DNA of 6,516 bases from JBPOHE01 sp052035915 (GCA_052035915.1 JBPOHE010000174.1:1-6516), one strand, 5' to 3'; counted from the first letter of the stretch, positions 1 through 6,298 are shown. Translations and numbers: made by a program. The notes: generated by a model not told the origin, from the letters alone.

Positions 1-1686
1 CTGTTCCTGCGAGGCGTCGGTACGGCCGGGCGGGAAGGGCACTTCGATGGCGTGGCCGGCAGCCTTGGCGGCCTGCTCGACGGCGGCGCAGCCGCCCAGC
101 ACGATCAGGTCGGCCAGCGAGACCTTCTTGTTGAAGGACTTCTGCACGCCTGCGAGCGCGGCCAGCACCTTGGCCAACTGCGCCGGCTGGTTGGCTTCCC
201 AGTCCTTCTGCGGCGCGAGGCGAATGCGCGCGCCGTTGCCGCCGCCGCGTTTGTCGGAGCCGCGGAAAGTCGAGGCGGAAGCCCATGCGGTAGACACCAG
301 TTCGGCAACCGACAGGCCCGTGGCGAGAATCTTCGCCTTCAGCTCGGCGATGTCCTTCGCGTCGATCAGCGGGTGATCGACGGCGGGCACCGGATCCTGC
401 CAGATCAGCTCTTCGGCCGGCACTTCCGGGCCGAGGTAGCGCGAGCGCGGCCCCAGGTCGCGGTGGGTGAGCTTGAACCAAGCACGGGCGAAGGCGTCGG
501 CGAACTGCTCCGGGTTGTCGTGGAAACGCTTGGAGATCGGACGGTAGAGCGGATCCATGCGCAACGAGAGGTCCGCGGTGGTCATGATGGTGGTGACCTT
601 CTTGGACGGGTCCTGGGCCGCCGGGGCGAGGTGTTCCGCGTCCACGTTCACCGGCACCCACTGCCAGGCGCCGGCGGGACTCTTCACCAGATTCCAGTCG
701 TAACCGAACAGCATGTCGAAGTAACCGTTGTCCCATTGGGTCGGGTTCGGCGTCCAGGCGCCTTCGATGCCGCTGCTGGTGGTATCGCCACCTTTGCCGC
801 TACCCAGGGCGTTGCGCCAGCCCAGACCCATCTCTTCGAGCGCCGCCGCCTCGGGCTCGGGACCGACCAGCTTAGGGTCGCCCGCGCCGTGGCACTTGCC
901 GAAGGTGTGACCGCCGGCCACCAGGGCGACGGTCTCCTCGTCGTTCATCGCCATGCGGCGGAAGGTCTCGCGCACGTCGCGCCCGGAGGCAAGCGCATCC
1001 GGCACGCCGTTGGGACCTTCCGGATTCACGTAGATCAACCCCATCTGCACCGCGGCCAGCGGGTTCTCCAGTTCACGCTCACCGCTGTAGCGCTTGTCGC
1101 CCAGCCACTCGGCCTCGCTGCCCCAGTAGATGTCCTCTTCCGGCTCGTAGATGTCCTCGCGCCCGCCGGCGAAGCCGAAGGTCTTGAAGCCCATGGATTC
1201 GAGCGCGCAGTTGCCGGCCAAAATGATGAGGTCGGCCCAGGAGATCTTGTTGCCGTATTTCTTCTTGATCGGCCACAGCAGGCGACGCGCCTTGTCGAGG
1301 TTGACGTTGTCGGGCCAGCTATTGACCGGCGCGAAACGCTGGTTGCCGTGGCCGGCACCGCCGCGCCCATCGGAGATACGGTAGGTACCGGCGCTGTGCC
1401 AGGCCATGCGGATGAAGAGACCGCCGTAATGACCCCAGTCGGCCGGCCACCAATCTTGCGAGTCGGTCATCAGGGCATAGAGATCCTGCTTCACCGCCGC
1501 CAGGTCGAGCTGCTTGAACTCCTCGGCGTAGTTGAAATCCGCGCCCAAGGGGTTGGACTTCGCGGAATGCTGGTGCAGGATTTTGAGATTCAGCTGGTTC
1601 GGCCACCAATCGCTATTCGACTGCATGCTGGCCGTGGTGCGGGCGCCGTGTTGGGCGGCGAAGGGGCATTGACTTTCATTGTTCAT
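1..1686 (-). CDS. katG: Catalase-peroxidase KatG, N-terminal ~562 residues (3' end beyond left edge)
   Basis: This is a bifunctional haem b catalase-peroxidase that removes hydrogen peroxide. The reading frame is open from the ATG at 1686 to the window edge, about 562 codons against a family length of roughly 720-740, so the last ~160-180 residues of the C-terminal domain lie outside. The distal haem-pocket motif RMAWHSAGTYR supplies Arg93, Trp96 and His97. The Tyr of GLIYVNPEGPNG (about residue 219) and the Met of FRRMAMND (about 245) complete the Met-Tyr-Trp crosslink typical of KatG. The proximal His is in AGGHTFGKCHG (about 260) and the proximal Trp in GAWTPNPTQWDNGYF (about 311). The catalase-loop Arg lies in LTHRDLGP (about 409). 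The start is supported by GAGGA at 1694-1698, 7 nt upstream of the ATG. No signal peptide is visible, so the enzyme is cytoplasmic. No disruption is seen in the part present. Identification is essentially certain; only the missing C-terminus is unchecked. Confidence 0.97.
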   Translation of the reverse strand, partial: MNNESQCPFAAQHGARTTASMQSNSDWWPNQLNLKILHQHSAKSNPLGADFNYAEEFKQLDLAAVKQDLYALMTDSQDWWPADWGHYGGLFIRMAWHSAGTYRISDGRGGAGHGNQRFAPVNSWPDNVNLDKARRLLWPIKKKYGNKISWADLIILAGNCALESMGFKTFGFAGGREDIYEPEEDIYWGSEAEWLGDKRYSGERELENPLAAVQMGLIYVNPEGPNGVPDALASGRDVRETFRRMAMNDEETVALVAGGHTFGKCHGAGDPKLVGPEPEAAALEEMGLGWRNALGSGKGGDTTSSGIEGAWTPNPTQWDNGYFDMLFGYDWNLVKSPAGAWQWVPVNVDAEHLAPAAQDPSKKVTTIMTTADLSLRMDPLYRPISKRFHDNPEQFADAFARAWFKLTHRDLGPRSRYLGPEVPAEELIWQDPVPAVDHPLIDAKDIAELKAKILATGLSVAELVSTAWASASTFRGSDKRGGGNGARIRLAPQKDWEANQPAQLAKVLAALAGVQKSFNKKVSLADLIVLGGCAAVEQAAKAAGHAIEVPFPPGRTDASQEQ

Positions 1687-1814
1687 GGATGGTTCCTCAT
1701 TGGCTATTACGTCTCTAGACCATCCCAACCCCTGCAGGGCCTCGCGGCTGACCTGGTTCGGCGCGCTCTAGCGCGACCCTGGCCGGGTGTTTGTTGCAGC
1801 GGTTTGGTGAGTTA

Positions 1815-1843
1815 AGACTAGGCCCTTGACAGGTGCCTGTGAA
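1815..1843 (-). promoter_or_regulatory. Candidate sigma70 promoter of katG
   Basis: Reading the minus strand, a -35 box TTCACA (1838-1843, five of six matches to TTGACA) is followed by a 17-nt spacer and a weak -10 box TAGTCT (1815-1820, three of six matches). Transcription would start near 1808, giving a leader of about 120 nt before the katG ATG. The weak -10 is what one expects of an activator-dependent promoter, and an OxyR-like site abuts the -35 on its upstream side. The leader contains a short inverted repeat (CGCGCT/AGCGCG, 1762-1775) of unclear meaning. The call rests on consensus matching and position only. Confidence 0.45.
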
Positions 1844-1880
1844 ATCGTATTCCTGGATGGAATAGATAGCTTTTCCCTAT
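1844..1880 (-). promoter_or_regulatory. OxyR-like binding site upstream of katG
   Basis: The OxyR consensus is ATAG-N7-CTAT-N7-ATAG-N7-CTAT. Read on the minus strand from 1880 to 1844, this stretch gives ATAG-N7-CTAT-N7-ATCC-N7-CGAT, which matches 13 of 16 conserved positions with exact spacing. The promoter-distal half (1866-1880) is a perfect ATAG-N7-CTAT, extended to CTATC/GATAG. The promoter-proximal end directly touches the predicted -35 box. katG is a classical OxyR target in proteobacteria, so site, spacing and gene all agree. Binding itself is inferred. Confidence 0.55.
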
Positions 1881-1947
1881 CGGGTTGGGAGCGACTGGCC
1901 CCGGCTGCGTGGGAGTCCCCTCGTTGACGACTGGTGAGAACCGCGGG

Positions 1948-2730
1948 CTAGAGCAACCCGGTCACCAGACCCAGTCCGACCACGAACAACATTCCCGCCG
2001 CCGCCAATTGCACGGTCCGTAGTTTGACCTTACGCAGGAGACGCTTGCCAAGCAGGGCGCCGCTGAAGGCGCACAGGGTGGCGACGCCGATGGGGAGCAG
2101 CAGCGCCTGGGAACGGCTGAACTGTTCGGCTAGAAAAGAGACTCCATAAACCCCGAGCCGTGTGCCATCCACCATCACCGCCGCCGCCACCCCCGTGGCC
2201 ACGAAGGCCTCCTTGGAAAGCCCGGCCTTGAGCAGGAAGGCGGAGCGCAAGGCCCCCTGATTCCCGGACAAACCGCCAAAGAAACCCGACAACATACCGC
2301 CCAAAGGCAGATAACGGGGTGACAGCGCCAAGGACTGGAACCGAGCGGAGAATTCCAACAAGGCGAAAATAATGATCAATGAACCGATCACCGCCTTCAC
2401 CAGGGTGATTTGGTGGTGGCTCTCCCCCAGTTCGTAGCTCAGTAGCTGGGGGAGTTGATCGAGCCATGACAAGAGTCCGGCCCCGACCAGGGCCGCCACC
2501 GCCGCCGGAACCCCAAAGCGCAACAGGGTATCCCGATCCGCCTGGTGGGCCAGCAGGCCGAGTTTGAACAGGTTGTTGGCAAGGTGCACCACCGCCGTAG
2601 CGGCCACCGCCAGGGAGAGGGGGAAAAACAGGGCGAAGACCGGGGTGAGCAAGGTGCCCAGCCCGAAACCGGACCAGAGGGTGACCCCAGAGACGAGCAG
2701 AGACGCCAAACCTATGACCAGATATTCCAT
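1948..2730 (-). CDS. TSUP (TauE/SafE) family membrane permease
   Basis: The 260-residue protein is almost entirely hydrophobic, with about eight predicted membrane segments and no signal peptide. It has the two-repeat layout of the TSUP family (PF01925). The first repeat starts with a glycine-rich helix, SGFGLGTLLTPVF (about residues 20-32). The second carries the family hallmark GGMLSGFFGGLSGNQGA (about 143-160). Family members move small anions such as sulfite, sulfoacetate or related organosulfonates, or are uncharacterised; the substrate cannot be read from the sequence. Two in-frame ATGs lie at 2736 and 2730. The AGGAG at 2737-2741 touches the first with no spacing but is 6 nt from the second, so I chose 2730. 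The gene lies upstream of katG on the same strand but 261 nt apart, with a separate katG promoter, so they are probably not one unit. It is divergent from the padR-cytochrome operon and may share its control region. Family is secure; substrate and direction of transport are unknown. Confidence 0.9.
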   Translation of the reverse strand: MEYLVIGLASLLVSGVTLWSGFGLGTLLTPVFALFFPLSLAVAATAVVHLANNLFKLGLLAHQADRDTLLRFGVPAAVAALVGAGLLSWLDQLPQLLSYELGESHHQITLVKAVIGSLIIIFALLEFSARFQSLALSPRYLPLGGMLSGFFGGLSGNQGALRSAFLLKAGLSKEAFVATGVAAAVMVDGTRLGVYGVSFLAEQFSRSQALLLPIGVATLCAFSGALLGKRLLRKVKLRTVQLAAAGMLFVVGLGLVTGLL

Positions 2731-2772
2731 CGCCATCTCCTGGTAAAGATACTATTGTATTTCGATAACGAA

Positions 2773-2789
2773 TCTCGATACTATCGAGA
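2773..2789. promoter_or_regulatory. Perfect 8-1-8 palindrome, candidate operator
   Basis: TCTCGATA-C-TATCGAGA is an exact inverted repeat covering the predicted -10 box of the permease gene. The octamer GATACTAT occurs both inside it (2777-2784) and upstream of it (2748-2755). A second short inverted repeat, ATAC-N4-GTAT, lies at 2749-2760, and TCGATA recurs at 2762-2767. This clustering of symmetric elements in a divergent promoter region next to a PadR gene suggests a repressor site. PadR itself is the obvious candidate ligand, but the site does not exactly match the published ATGT-N8-ACAT PadR box, so the assignment is inference. Confidence 0.5.
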
Positions 2790-2807
2790 CATCGGTATTC
2801 ACTTCAA
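2778..2807 (-). promoter_or_regulatory. Candidate promoter of the TSUP permease gene
   Basis: On the minus strand, TTGAAG (2802-2807, four of six) is separated by 18 nt from TAGTAT (2778-2783, four of six), in the only clearly AT-rich stretch of the divergent intergenic region. The leader would be about 40 nt. A second -10-like hexamer, TACAAT (2754-2759), lies further downstream but has no good -35 partner. On the opposite strand, TTGTAT (2755-2760) and TACTAT (2779-2784) are 18 nt apart and could serve the padR operon. The two possible divergent promoters would then overlap across the palindrome at 2773-2789. Confidence 0.4.
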
Positions 2808-3025
2808 GTTCTACCTTGTCCGCCATATCCCCATTCGCTTCGCCGCAAGATGTCCTACAGCCGGTCGACGGCTATCATGTCGGGGTTTGCGCCCGTCCCT
2901 GTCGCCGGAGATCTGGCTCCGCTCTCCTGAACGCCGTCGCCGGATTCGACCAAAGGGCTCCATGGAGCCGCTACCCGATAGAAATCAGCGGGGCGGGCTA
3001 TTGCGGATGGACAAGGTTGAAGCTC
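2790..3025 (+). other. Long non-coding leader upstream of the padR operon
   Basis: About 235 nt separate the palindrome from the padR ATG. Open frames cross this stretch on both strands, but none has a convincing start or recognisable protein, and the in-frame N-terminal extension of PadR (from 2816) is cysteine- and arginine-rich and unlike the family. The region contains a perfect 14-bp palindrome, GGCTCC-AT-GGAGCC (2956-2969), and a shorter AGCCG-N5-CGGCT repeat (2859-2873). No riboswitch or attenuator was recognised. Confidence 0.4.
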
Positions 3026-3337
3026 ATGACCGACAAATATCTCTATGACGGACTGATCCGGTTGCACATTCTGCACCACGCCAGCGAGGAGCCGATCTTC
3101 GGCCTCGGTTTGATCGAGGAATTGCGTCACCACGGCTACCAGATCAGCCCTGGCACCCTCTACCCCATGCTGCACGGACTGGAGCGCAAGGGCTACCTGA
3201 TCTCCCGTCAGGAACGGAATGGCCGGAGCGAGCGCCGTCTGTATGAAATCACCCCCGAGGGGCGAGCGGCCTTTCAGGCCGCCCGTCTGCGGGTCAAAGA
3301 GTTGTTTGGCGAATTGTTCGAAAAGGCTGAAACCTAG
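3026..3337 (+). CDS. PadR-family winged-helix transcriptional regulator
   Basis: This 103-residue cytoplasmic DNA-binding protein has the standard PadR layout (PF03551). An N-terminal helix (YLYDGLIRLHILHHA, residues 5-19) is followed by the helix-turn-helix core (GLGLIEELRHHGYQ, 26-39). The signature recognition segment is SPGTLYPMLHGLERKGYL (41-58), followed by the wing (NGRSERRLYEITPEG, 65-79) and a short C-terminal dimerisation helix (80-101). The short length fits the small, single-C-helix PadR class. A longer open frame starts at 2816, but family homology begins at the ATG at 3026, and AAGG at 3013-3016 is 9 nt upstream of it. It is the first gene of the operon: its TAG is followed immediately by the ATG of the heptahaem cytochrome, indicating co-transcription and probable translational coupling. 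PadR proteins usually repress nearby genes until a small ligand binds; the ligand here is unknown, and control of its own operon or the divergent permease gene is inferred. Confidence 0.9.
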   Translation: MTDKYLYDGLIRLHILHHASEEPIFGLGLIEELRHHGYQISPGTLYPMLHGLERKGYLISRQERNGRSERRLYEITPEGRAAFQAARLRVKELFGELFEKAET

Positions 3338-4441
3338 ATGTCCCGCTGGACGCCCGAATTGCTTCCCTGGTCATGGTTCGAGATCAAGTCACGGCCTTCC
3401 CGCCGGGGAATGGCGGTCGTACCCGGTGTCGAAACCGGGTCCCTGGGAAGCGTCTCGAAGAAGAGCGAGCCGTGGCTTTTGGTACTTCGGCTGATCTTCG
3501 TCCTCGGCTCACTCGGCCTCTGGCTCCCCTCGGCTCAGGACGCGGTGGCCGCTGAAACCAAACCCATCGATCCCGAACTCCTGGAGAAGATCCGCCGCTC
3601 CAACGCCGAGTGTTTCTCCTGCCATACCGAGGCTGGGCTGAAGCAACCCCCGCGCACCGATCTCGATCTCGTCAAGCTCAAGGAAACGCTCCATGACCCA
3701 GACGCCTTCAAGCGCTCCAATCATGGCAATATGGAATGCAAGCAATGCCACGGTCAGGGTTTCAATGACTACCCCCATGTGCGGGACGCTCTGGACGAGG
3801 TGAGTCCCTGCGAGGAGTGCCATGCCGCCCAGGTGCTCAAGGTCGAGATGCAGTTCGACAACTCGGTGCATGCCAGGAAGCTCAGGGATCAGTTCACCTG
3901 CAACAGTTGTCATGATCCCCACACCGCCCTGATCGCCGCCAAGCTGGGGGATCCGCGCAAGATCGTGCGTCAGGATAACGAGATGTGCCTCGACTGCCAC
4001 AACTCCGATCTCCAGTTCGCCAAGCTGGCGCCCGACCAGAAAAAACGCCCGGATATCGACCGCATCCATGAATGGCTGCCGAATCCAGCCCTGCACTGGC
4101 GGGCGGTGCGGTGCTTGGAATGTCATACCCCGGTCGCCAAAACGCTGTCCCATGAGATCCTCGACAAGGAAAAGGCCGAGAAACGCTGTGTCTCCTGTCA
4201 CACCACCAATACCTCGCTCGCCTCCAGGCTTTATCGACACATGGCGAAGGACGAGCAGCAGCAATATGGCTTTCTGAACAGTGTCATCCTCTCCAACTCC
4301 TATATCGTCGGGGCGACACGCCATCCCCTGATCGACCAGGTGGTCATCGCGCTGGTGACACTCACCCTGCTGGGGGTGCTGCTCCACGGGGTGATTCGGA
4401 TCGCGGTGGGTCTGATACGTAGAACGAGGAAAGGGTCATGA
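3338..4441 (+). CDS. Membrane-anchored heptahaem c-type cytochrome
   Basis: The protein contains seven CXXCH haem c attachment motifs: CFSCH (92-96), CKQCH (134-138), CEECH (158-162), CNSCH (188-192), CLDCH (217-221), CLECH (259-263) and CVSCH (284-288). Several further histidines (119, 129, 147, 178, 195, 244, 253, 272, 301) could be distal ligands, so bis-His haems are likely. A Sec-type export segment (about 46-66) ends in an AVAA site (about 69-72), and a C-terminal membrane helix (about 332-360, with His350 inside) is followed by a basic RRTRKGS tail. The haem domain should therefore face the periplasm. As annotated, 40 residues precede the signal segment, which is unusual. The start at 3338 touches the padR stop and has AAGG 11 nt upstream; an in-frame ATG at 3410 is the only other ATG start before the signal segment. 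The last four bases overlap the cytochrome b start (ATGA). Seven haems plus one anchor, paired with a cytochrome b, resemble the CbcA component of Geobacter bc cytochromes. Orthology is not established, so no symbol is given. Confidence 0.9.
   Translation: MSRWTPELLPWSWFEIKSRPSRRGMAVVPGVETGSLGSVSKKSEPWLLVLRLIFVLGSLGLWLPSAQDAVAAETKPIDPELLEKIRRSNAECFSCHTEAGLKQPPRTDLDLVKLKETLHDPDAFKRSNHGNMECKQCHGQGFNDYPHVRDALDEVSPCEECHAAQVLKVEMQFDNSVHARKLRDQFTCNSCHDPHTALIAAKLGDPRKIVRQDNEMCLDCHNSDLQFAKLAPDQKKRPDIDRIHEWLPNPALHWRAVRCLECHTPVAKTLSHEILDKEKAEKRCVSCHTTNTSLASRLYRHMAKDEQQQYGFLNSVILSNSYIVGATRHPLIDQVVIALVTLTLLGVLLHGVIRIAVGLIRRTRKGS
3421..3440 (+). repeat. 7-bp GC-rich inverted repeat in the 5' part of the heptahaem gene
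   Basis: ACCCGGT-GTCGAA-ACCGGGT can form a perfect 7-bp hairpin with a 6-nt loop in the mRNA. It sits just after the alternative start at 3410 and before the codons of the signal peptide. There is no following run of T, so it is not a standard terminator. It may simply reflect coding composition, or it may modulate translation. Confidence 0.4.
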
Positions 4442-5052
4442 GCGAGCGCATCTATCTCCTGCCGGTGTGGATTCGGCTTTGGCATTGGACCAATGCCCTA
4501 TTGATCATCACCCTGTCCATCACCGGGGCGAGTCTGCACTTTGCCGATCCAAACCTACCACTGGTGGAGTTCTCCTTGGCGGCCCGTATCCACAACATTG
4601 CCGGCCTGAGTCTGGCGGTGACCTATGGTTTCTTCGTCATCGCCAACATCATCAGCGGTAACTGGTGGCAATACGTGCCCAAGCCGCCGGGAATCTGGCA
4701 ACGCTGTCTGATTCAGACCCGCTTTTACGTCTGGGGAATCTTCCGGGGCGAGCCCCACCCCTATCCCCCGACTCGAGAAGTCAATTTCAACGCCCTGCAA
4801 GCCTTGGTGTACTGGATGATCATGTACCTGGTGATGCCGACCATCGTCCTCACCGGCCTCATCTTCCTCAACCCGGAATTCGCCCCCGACCGCCTGTTCG
4901 GCCTCGACGGCCTGCTCCCGGTCGCCATGCTGCACTATCTGGCGGGCGCCGCGATCCTGACGTTCATGATCGCCCACATCTATCTCGGCACCATGGGCGT
5001 GACCGCCACCAGTCTCTTCAAGATGATGATTACCGGATGGCACGAGCATTGA
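4438..5052 (+). CDS. Cytochrome b561-like integral membrane subunit (quinone-reactive type)
   Basis: This 204-residue protein has four predicted membrane helices (about 14-35, 53-73, 120-143 and 162-184). It resembles the b-type membrane subunits of formate dehydrogenase, Ni-Fe hydrogenase and thiosulfate reductase (PF01292-like). The likely haem b ligands are His16 in RLWHWTNA, His52 in RIHNIAG, His166 in MLHYLAG and His180 in IAHIYLG, which is the usual pattern for two haems. The positions fit a di-haem b subunit that exchanges electrons with the quinone pool and a periplasmic redox partner. The start overlaps the preceding stop (ATGA), with GAGGAAAGGG at 4426-4435 as Shine-Dalgarno sequence just upstream. 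Tight coupling to the heptahaem cytochrome implies the two form one complex. The protein is slightly shorter than many FdnI/HyaC relatives but complete. Family is secure; the direction of electron flow and the substrate system are not visible. Confidence 0.9.
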   Translation: MSERIYLLPVWIRLWHWTNALLIITLSITGASLHFADPNLPLVEFSLAARIHNIAGLSLAVTYGFFVIANIISGNWWQYVPKPPGIWQRCLIQTRFYVWGIFRGEPHPYPPTREVNFNALQALVYWMIMYLVMPTIVLTGLIFLNPEFAPDRLFGLDGLLPVAMLHYLAGAAILTFMIAHIYLGTMGVTATSLFKMMITGWHEH

Positions 5053-5093
5053 GCCTGCCTGACCGGCTGTTACCCACCCAAAGGAGAACATTG

Positions 5094-6176
5094 ATGCCCT
5101 CGCTCAAGACCAATCTTTCCCTTGGCCTCTCCCTGGCCTTATCCATGGGACTCGCCGCCGCCGCCGACGAGGCCGCTCCCAAGAAAGAAAAGCCCAAGTC
5201 CTTCAAGCCGGTGGCGGTTACGGCCGTCAAGGCCGCGACGGCCCCAACCCTCGACGGCGACGCCGGGGACGCGGTGTGGAAAAGCGCGCCGGTGCTGAAT
5301 CTCAAGGCGGTGAAAGGCGTCAACTTCGAGAACAATCTCGGCAATACCACCGGTACCCTCCAGGTCGCCTATACCAGCGACATGCTCTACATGTTGGTCA
5401 CCTACAAGGACCCGACCTACTCCGTCCGCCGCAGCCCCTATGTCAAACAGGCGGACGGCACCTGGCTGAAACTCAAGGATCCCGAGGACAAGGGCGGCGA
5501 CAACAACAAATATTACGAAGACAAACTGGCGCTGATCTGGAACATCGACGGCGGTATCTTCGGCTTCAACGAGCGCTTTTCCTGCCAGGTGGCCTGCCAT
5601 GCCGGCGAACCCGGTAAACCCTACGGCAACAAATACACCACCGAAGAGAACGAGCTGGGTGATATCTGGCACCTGAAGTACGTACGCACCGGTGCCATCG
5701 GTCAGGTCGACGATCAATACCTCGACTCCACCCCCTATGACCCGGAAAAGGCCAAGGAGGCCGGGCGCAAATCCGATGCCAAGACCGGCGGCGGCTACGA
5801 GGACGTCAAGCTGGTCAACAACAAGCCCGAATTCATGAACAAGGACGGCAAGGCGGCGAACAAGGGCGGCACCTACTGGATCAAGGCCGCGGACAAGGCC
5901 GCCTTCGACGATGCCAAGTTCGTCGAAGGCGACGAGGTCGCCTCCATCATCGTCGCCCCCTTCACCGGCGACCGCGGCGACATCCAGACCGGTGCCAAAT
6001 GGAAGGATGGTCAATGGACCATCGAGATCGCCCGCAAGCTGGTCACCGGCTCCAAGACCGATGTCAACTTCAGTGACCTGAGCAAGACCTATGGTTTCGG
6101 TATCGCCTTCTTCGACAATGCCCAGGTGCGGCACGCCTTTGTGCAAGAACCCCTGATACTGGGCTTCCAGAAGTAA
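5094..6176 (+). CDS. Exported ethylbenzene-dehydrogenase-gamma-like (EB_dh) haem-binding protein with CX3CH motif
   Basis: The 360-residue protein begins with a Sec signal peptide (LKTNLSLGLSLALSMGLAAA, 4-23), so it is periplasmic. A lysine-rich linker leads into a beta-sandwich domain of the EbdC/DMSO-reductase-gamma type (PF09459-like). Recognisable parts are the opening PTLDGDAGDAVWKSAP (51-66), the strand LQVAYTSDMLYMLVTYKD (89-106), the family-like DIWHLKYVRTG (190-200) with VDDQYL (205-210), and the closing WTIEIARKLVTG (308-319). Between them is CQVACH (164-169), a CX3CH sequence that could attach a c-type haem with non-standard spacing. EbdC holds haem b through Met and Lys; Met97 or Met100 and Lys315 are candidates here, by analogy only. 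Residues ~211-280 form a Lys/Gly/Asp-rich insertion without recognised homology. AAGGAG (5081-5086) is 7 nt from the ATG. The gene follows the cytochrome b by 41 nt, but no molybdoenzyme subunit is present. Domain family is fairly sure; the biological role is unknown. Confidence 0.82.
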   Translation: MPSLKTNLSLGLSLALSMGLAAAADEAAPKKEKPKSFKPVAVTAVKAATAPTLDGDAGDAVWKSAPVLNLKAVKGVNFENNLGNTTGTLQVAYTSDMLYMLVTYKDPTYSVRRSPYVKQADGTWLKLKDPEDKGGDNNKYYEDKLALIWNIDGGIFGFNERFSCQVACHAGEPGKPYGNKYTTEENELGDIWHLKYVRTGAIGQVDDQYLDSTPYDPEKAKEAGRKSDAKTGGGYEDVKLVNNKPEFMNKDGKAANKGGTYWIKAADKAAFDDAKFVEGDEVASIIVAPFTGDRGDIQTGAKWKDGQWTIEIARKLVTGSKTDVNFSDLSKTYGFGIAFFDNAQVRHAFVQEPLILGFQK

Positions 6177-6187
6177 CCTCCGCTTCT

Positions 6188-6214
6188 CCGGGGAACAGGG
6201 ACGCTGTTCCCCGG
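6188..6214 (+). terminator. Strong hairpin after the operon, possible terminator or 3' mRNA stabiliser
   Basis: CCGGGGAACAG and CTGTTCCCCGG form a perfect 11-bp stem around the 5-nt loop GGACG, beginning 12 nt after the stop codon of the EB_dh-like gene. No T-run follows, so it is not a textbook intrinsic terminator. It may work with Rho or protect the transcript from 3' degradation. Confidence 0.6.
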
Positions 6215-6298
6215 GCGACCTCTCCGCGAGGCCGGGTACGACCGCGCCCAAAGATCCTCGGCGACAGAAAATCTCCTCGATCGGGCAAGCCCCTGGTC

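Noticed and set aside
52..1815. 587-codon plus-strand open frame opposite katG
   Set aside because: It is the antisense of a fully conserved katG reading frame in GC-rich DNA; its translation is rich in Gly, Arg, Val and His and resembles no protein family.
2816..3025. N-terminal extension of PadR
   Set aside because: The added 70 residues lie outside the PadR family alignment and look like translated leader; the ATG at 3026 has a Shine-Dalgarno sequence and gives the normal family length.
3398..3418. Twin-arginine-like SRRGMAV in the heptahaem N-terminus
   Set aside because: The hydrophobic segment is more than 20 residues away, the consensus Phe-Leu-Lys is absent, and multihaem c cytochromes are exported unfolded by Sec for haem attachment.
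3509..4387. 292-codon minus-strand open frame opposite the heptahaem gene
   Set aside because: Shadow of a sense frame with seven CXXCH motifs; no start signal or family match.
4665..5093. In-frame 5' extension of the EbdC-like gene through the cytochrome b gene
   Set aside because: It would overlap most of the cytochrome b gene in another frame and bury the signal peptide; the ATG at 5094 with AAGGAG is clearly the start.
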